The notes beneath the pieces were generated by a model that was not told the DNA's origin, ran no database searches, and was given only the letters and a program-made list of their open reading frames with translations. 64,000 nt of DNA from assembly GCA_033439265.1 (NCBI GenBank), contig JAVTVX010000013.1:19758500-19822499 (forward strand), written 5' to 3'. Position 1 is the stretch's first letter. Every line of letters begins with the position of its first letter. The stretch is from Dillenia suffruticosa. Taxonomy: Eukaryota > Streptophyta > Magnoliopsida > Dilleniales > Dilleniaceae. Positions 62,060 through 64,000 of the stretch are shown piece after piece. The position numbers and the translations under genes were made by a program.

Positions 62060-64000
62060 TGTTACGCCCAGGCCCTCGAGTCGAGTACGCAACAACAGCC
62101 TCATTATCTCGGTATACGGGTAGCATCACCCCATATATCGAGACAACGCAAGGCATTTCACGTATTCAACCTGTTCTAAAAACAACTCAACAACATTCAA
62201 ATGATTCTCGTAGGTTATCAATTATCAAAGGCATACAAGAATACACAAACAGAGGATCCACCAGATCCATCTCTGTATATGCATGCATGCAATTTGGCCA
62301 ACCTGGCCTTCTAGACAATCTCCAACACCCTCTCATCCATATACAACTAAAAATTCAAATTAAAAGTCCAAATATCCCATTTGAAACAATAAGTTTTGTA
62401 AAAAGAGAATTTAAACGAAAATAATCAAGTTTCACAATGAACATGCGTGGATTCTATCGATACTTGCTCCAAGAGATACGACTAGTATCAATCAAATCCA
62501 AATCAAAAATATAGTACAATTGTTTCCTTCCATGTGTTATACTACATTAATCCAAAAATAAAACCTAAACCATCAATACCTATATAATTTCAGCAAAATA
62601 ATGTTTTCCACTGGTTCTAAATCGATATCTCCAACCTAAGTTTTCTCTGAAAAATGTGAGATGGGTGAGTATTGAGAATACTCAGTGAGTGAAATGCAAT
62701 AGTATTGTAACAATAAATGAGGGGTAAAAGTGGAGAGGCCAAAACATAACTCATAAACAACATTATATATATATATATAAGAAAATGATTTTAATAAATC
62801 AGAATAATTCAACACACGTGCATTTATTTAATTCGTATTTTCCAAAAATCATGGGGTGCTTCCATGAAAACACTCCCGTACCAGATTTGGCCGAATTCGA
62901 ACGAAAGTCCGCCAAAGGGTTTTCATTTCATATATCTCAAAATACCAAAATCCCCTTCCTTGGCGTTGAATCATGTCTCACTGGAGTGCATCCAGATATA
63001 GCTCGACATACAGTAAAGGGAGTCACGTCTGTTTCTCTCGCTAATCTGATCCAACTCTAAATCACGTCACCCCATCGGGTCGCTTCGTGGGGGAAGAAAT
63101 GACTATAGCCATTTTCACTGCACCATTTTTCTTTTTTTATCACAACCATTCAATTTCTCAATCAATGTGCCAAAATTTCAATAATCAGTTGTCAAACCAT
63201 AATTTAGCATTCATAAATCAAATATCCAATAATCACATGGCACAATTTCAATTATAAATATGATGGATGCATATCGAGTTCAAATTCACATTTCGGACAC
63301 CACGATCACAAAACAATTCATATCAATCGTATAAAAATCATTCCAAATTATTTATAAAGAATTTTAAATAGTCTTATTCATTTATGGTCGCAATGAACCA
63401 TTCACTCACCTTTTCGGAGGGTAATTACTCACAATTCCCAAATCGAACAAAATCCAACAATTTCTTTGATTTCAAATGTCTTAATTTAAGATATTGGTCA
63501 CAATTTAATTATTAAATCATATACCGACACTAAAGTAAATTGGTTCTTCTCAATATATCACAAATTCCTAACTTTCTAAAAATTTCAGGCACAACATATT
63601 ATAGAAAAATGATCATATTTTGATCCATATTTATCAAATTATGGAAATTCCAATTTTTACTTGAAGTTTAGATATAAAACTATAACATTTATGTTTATGC
63701 CCTTAATATATTCAAATCGTATAAAAGTATCTAAGTCCATAAACATCATAAACCATAATTTATAACTCAATATGCGCAGTCCCGGAAAAATTATCATAAT
63801 TGTCACCACACATATCAGTTTTAAGTGATTCAAGTCTTAATTTAAAGATAAAACATAAATCCATAACTTTCTTGTTCAGACTTAAACATAAATCTACCTT
63901 GAAGACAGCTCAAATCCACAGCAAATCTCATGGCCAGATCAGGACACAGAACAAATTTTCTGCAGAATTTATGCCACTTCAAAAATTTACCAAAAATTCT
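62060..64000 (+). mobile_element. Probable long LTR, cut by the window edge
   Basis: TGTTACGCCCAGGCCCTCGAG at 62060 looks like the start of a Ty3/gypsy-type LTR, many of which begin TGTRACGCCC. The phrase AATACTCAGTGAGTGAAATG (62677) is typical of such long LTRs. The rest is AT-rich and non-coding, with a GC-richer patch at 62870-63090. The other LTR end and internal genes would lie beyond the window. The open frames at 62059-62424 and 62785-63060 are probably LTR sequence. Confidence 0.4.

Noticed and set aside
62059-62424. 121-codon open frame on the plus strand
   Set aside because: No family signature or splice context. It lies at the start of a probable LTR, where chance frames are common.
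1-64000. CRISPR arrays, operons, bacterial-type promoters, rRNA and functional tRNA genes
   Set aside because: None seen. The tRNA-like segments are SINE heads with A-tails and lack a complete cloverleaf.

Overview
This is plant nuclear DNA, most likely from a flowering plant. It has split genes with GT/AG introns and is AT-rich with many GA/CT and AT microsatellites. The genes are plant-specific families, and the space between them is filled with LINE, SINE, MITE, LTR and CACTA-like remnants. I cannot name the species. No bacterial, organellar or viral genes, CRISPR arrays, tRNA or rRNA genes were seen.

Layout. 0-4.4 kb is repeat-rich spacer with a broken zinc-knuckle fragment and a short SINE. 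4.45-7.29 kb (minus) is a four-exon bZIP gene, an ABI5 orthologue. About 3.5 kb upstream of it a TATA box, a G-box and a CT-rich leader ending in a splice donor look like a distant first, non-coding exon. 11.8-13.0 kb is a decayed tandem repeat. 16.7-36.2 kb (minus) holds three related alpha/beta-hydrolase genes. Copy C (30.0-36.2 kb) is complete. Copies A (16.7-19.9 kb) and B (23.2-28.2 kb) come from a tandem duplication and are damaged in complementary ways: A lacks the first exon but is otherwise open, while B keeps the first exon but carries a nonsense codon, two one-base deletions and a lost catalytic histidine. 44.2-45.7 kb (plus) is a complete four-exon TFL1/CENTRORADIALIS-like PEBP gene. 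49.2-56.6 kb (minus) is a decayed CAAX prenyl protease 2 (RCE1/FACE2) gene. 58.6-61.6 kb (minus) is a degenerate RTE-type LINE, and 62.06 kb to the edge looks like the start of a long LTR.

How the genes relate. ABI5 is the seed and abscisic-acid response regulator. TFL1-like proteins repress flowering and have also been linked to ABI5 in seeds. From memory, ABI5, an alpha/beta hydrolase and FACE2 also lie close together on Arabidopsis chromosome 2, so the order here is probably ancestral microsynteny with lineage-specific hydrolase duplication and decay of the RCE1 copy. Exon boundaries, splice phases and lesions below were worked out by hand from the sequence. Family names rest on remembered family signatures, not on a search.
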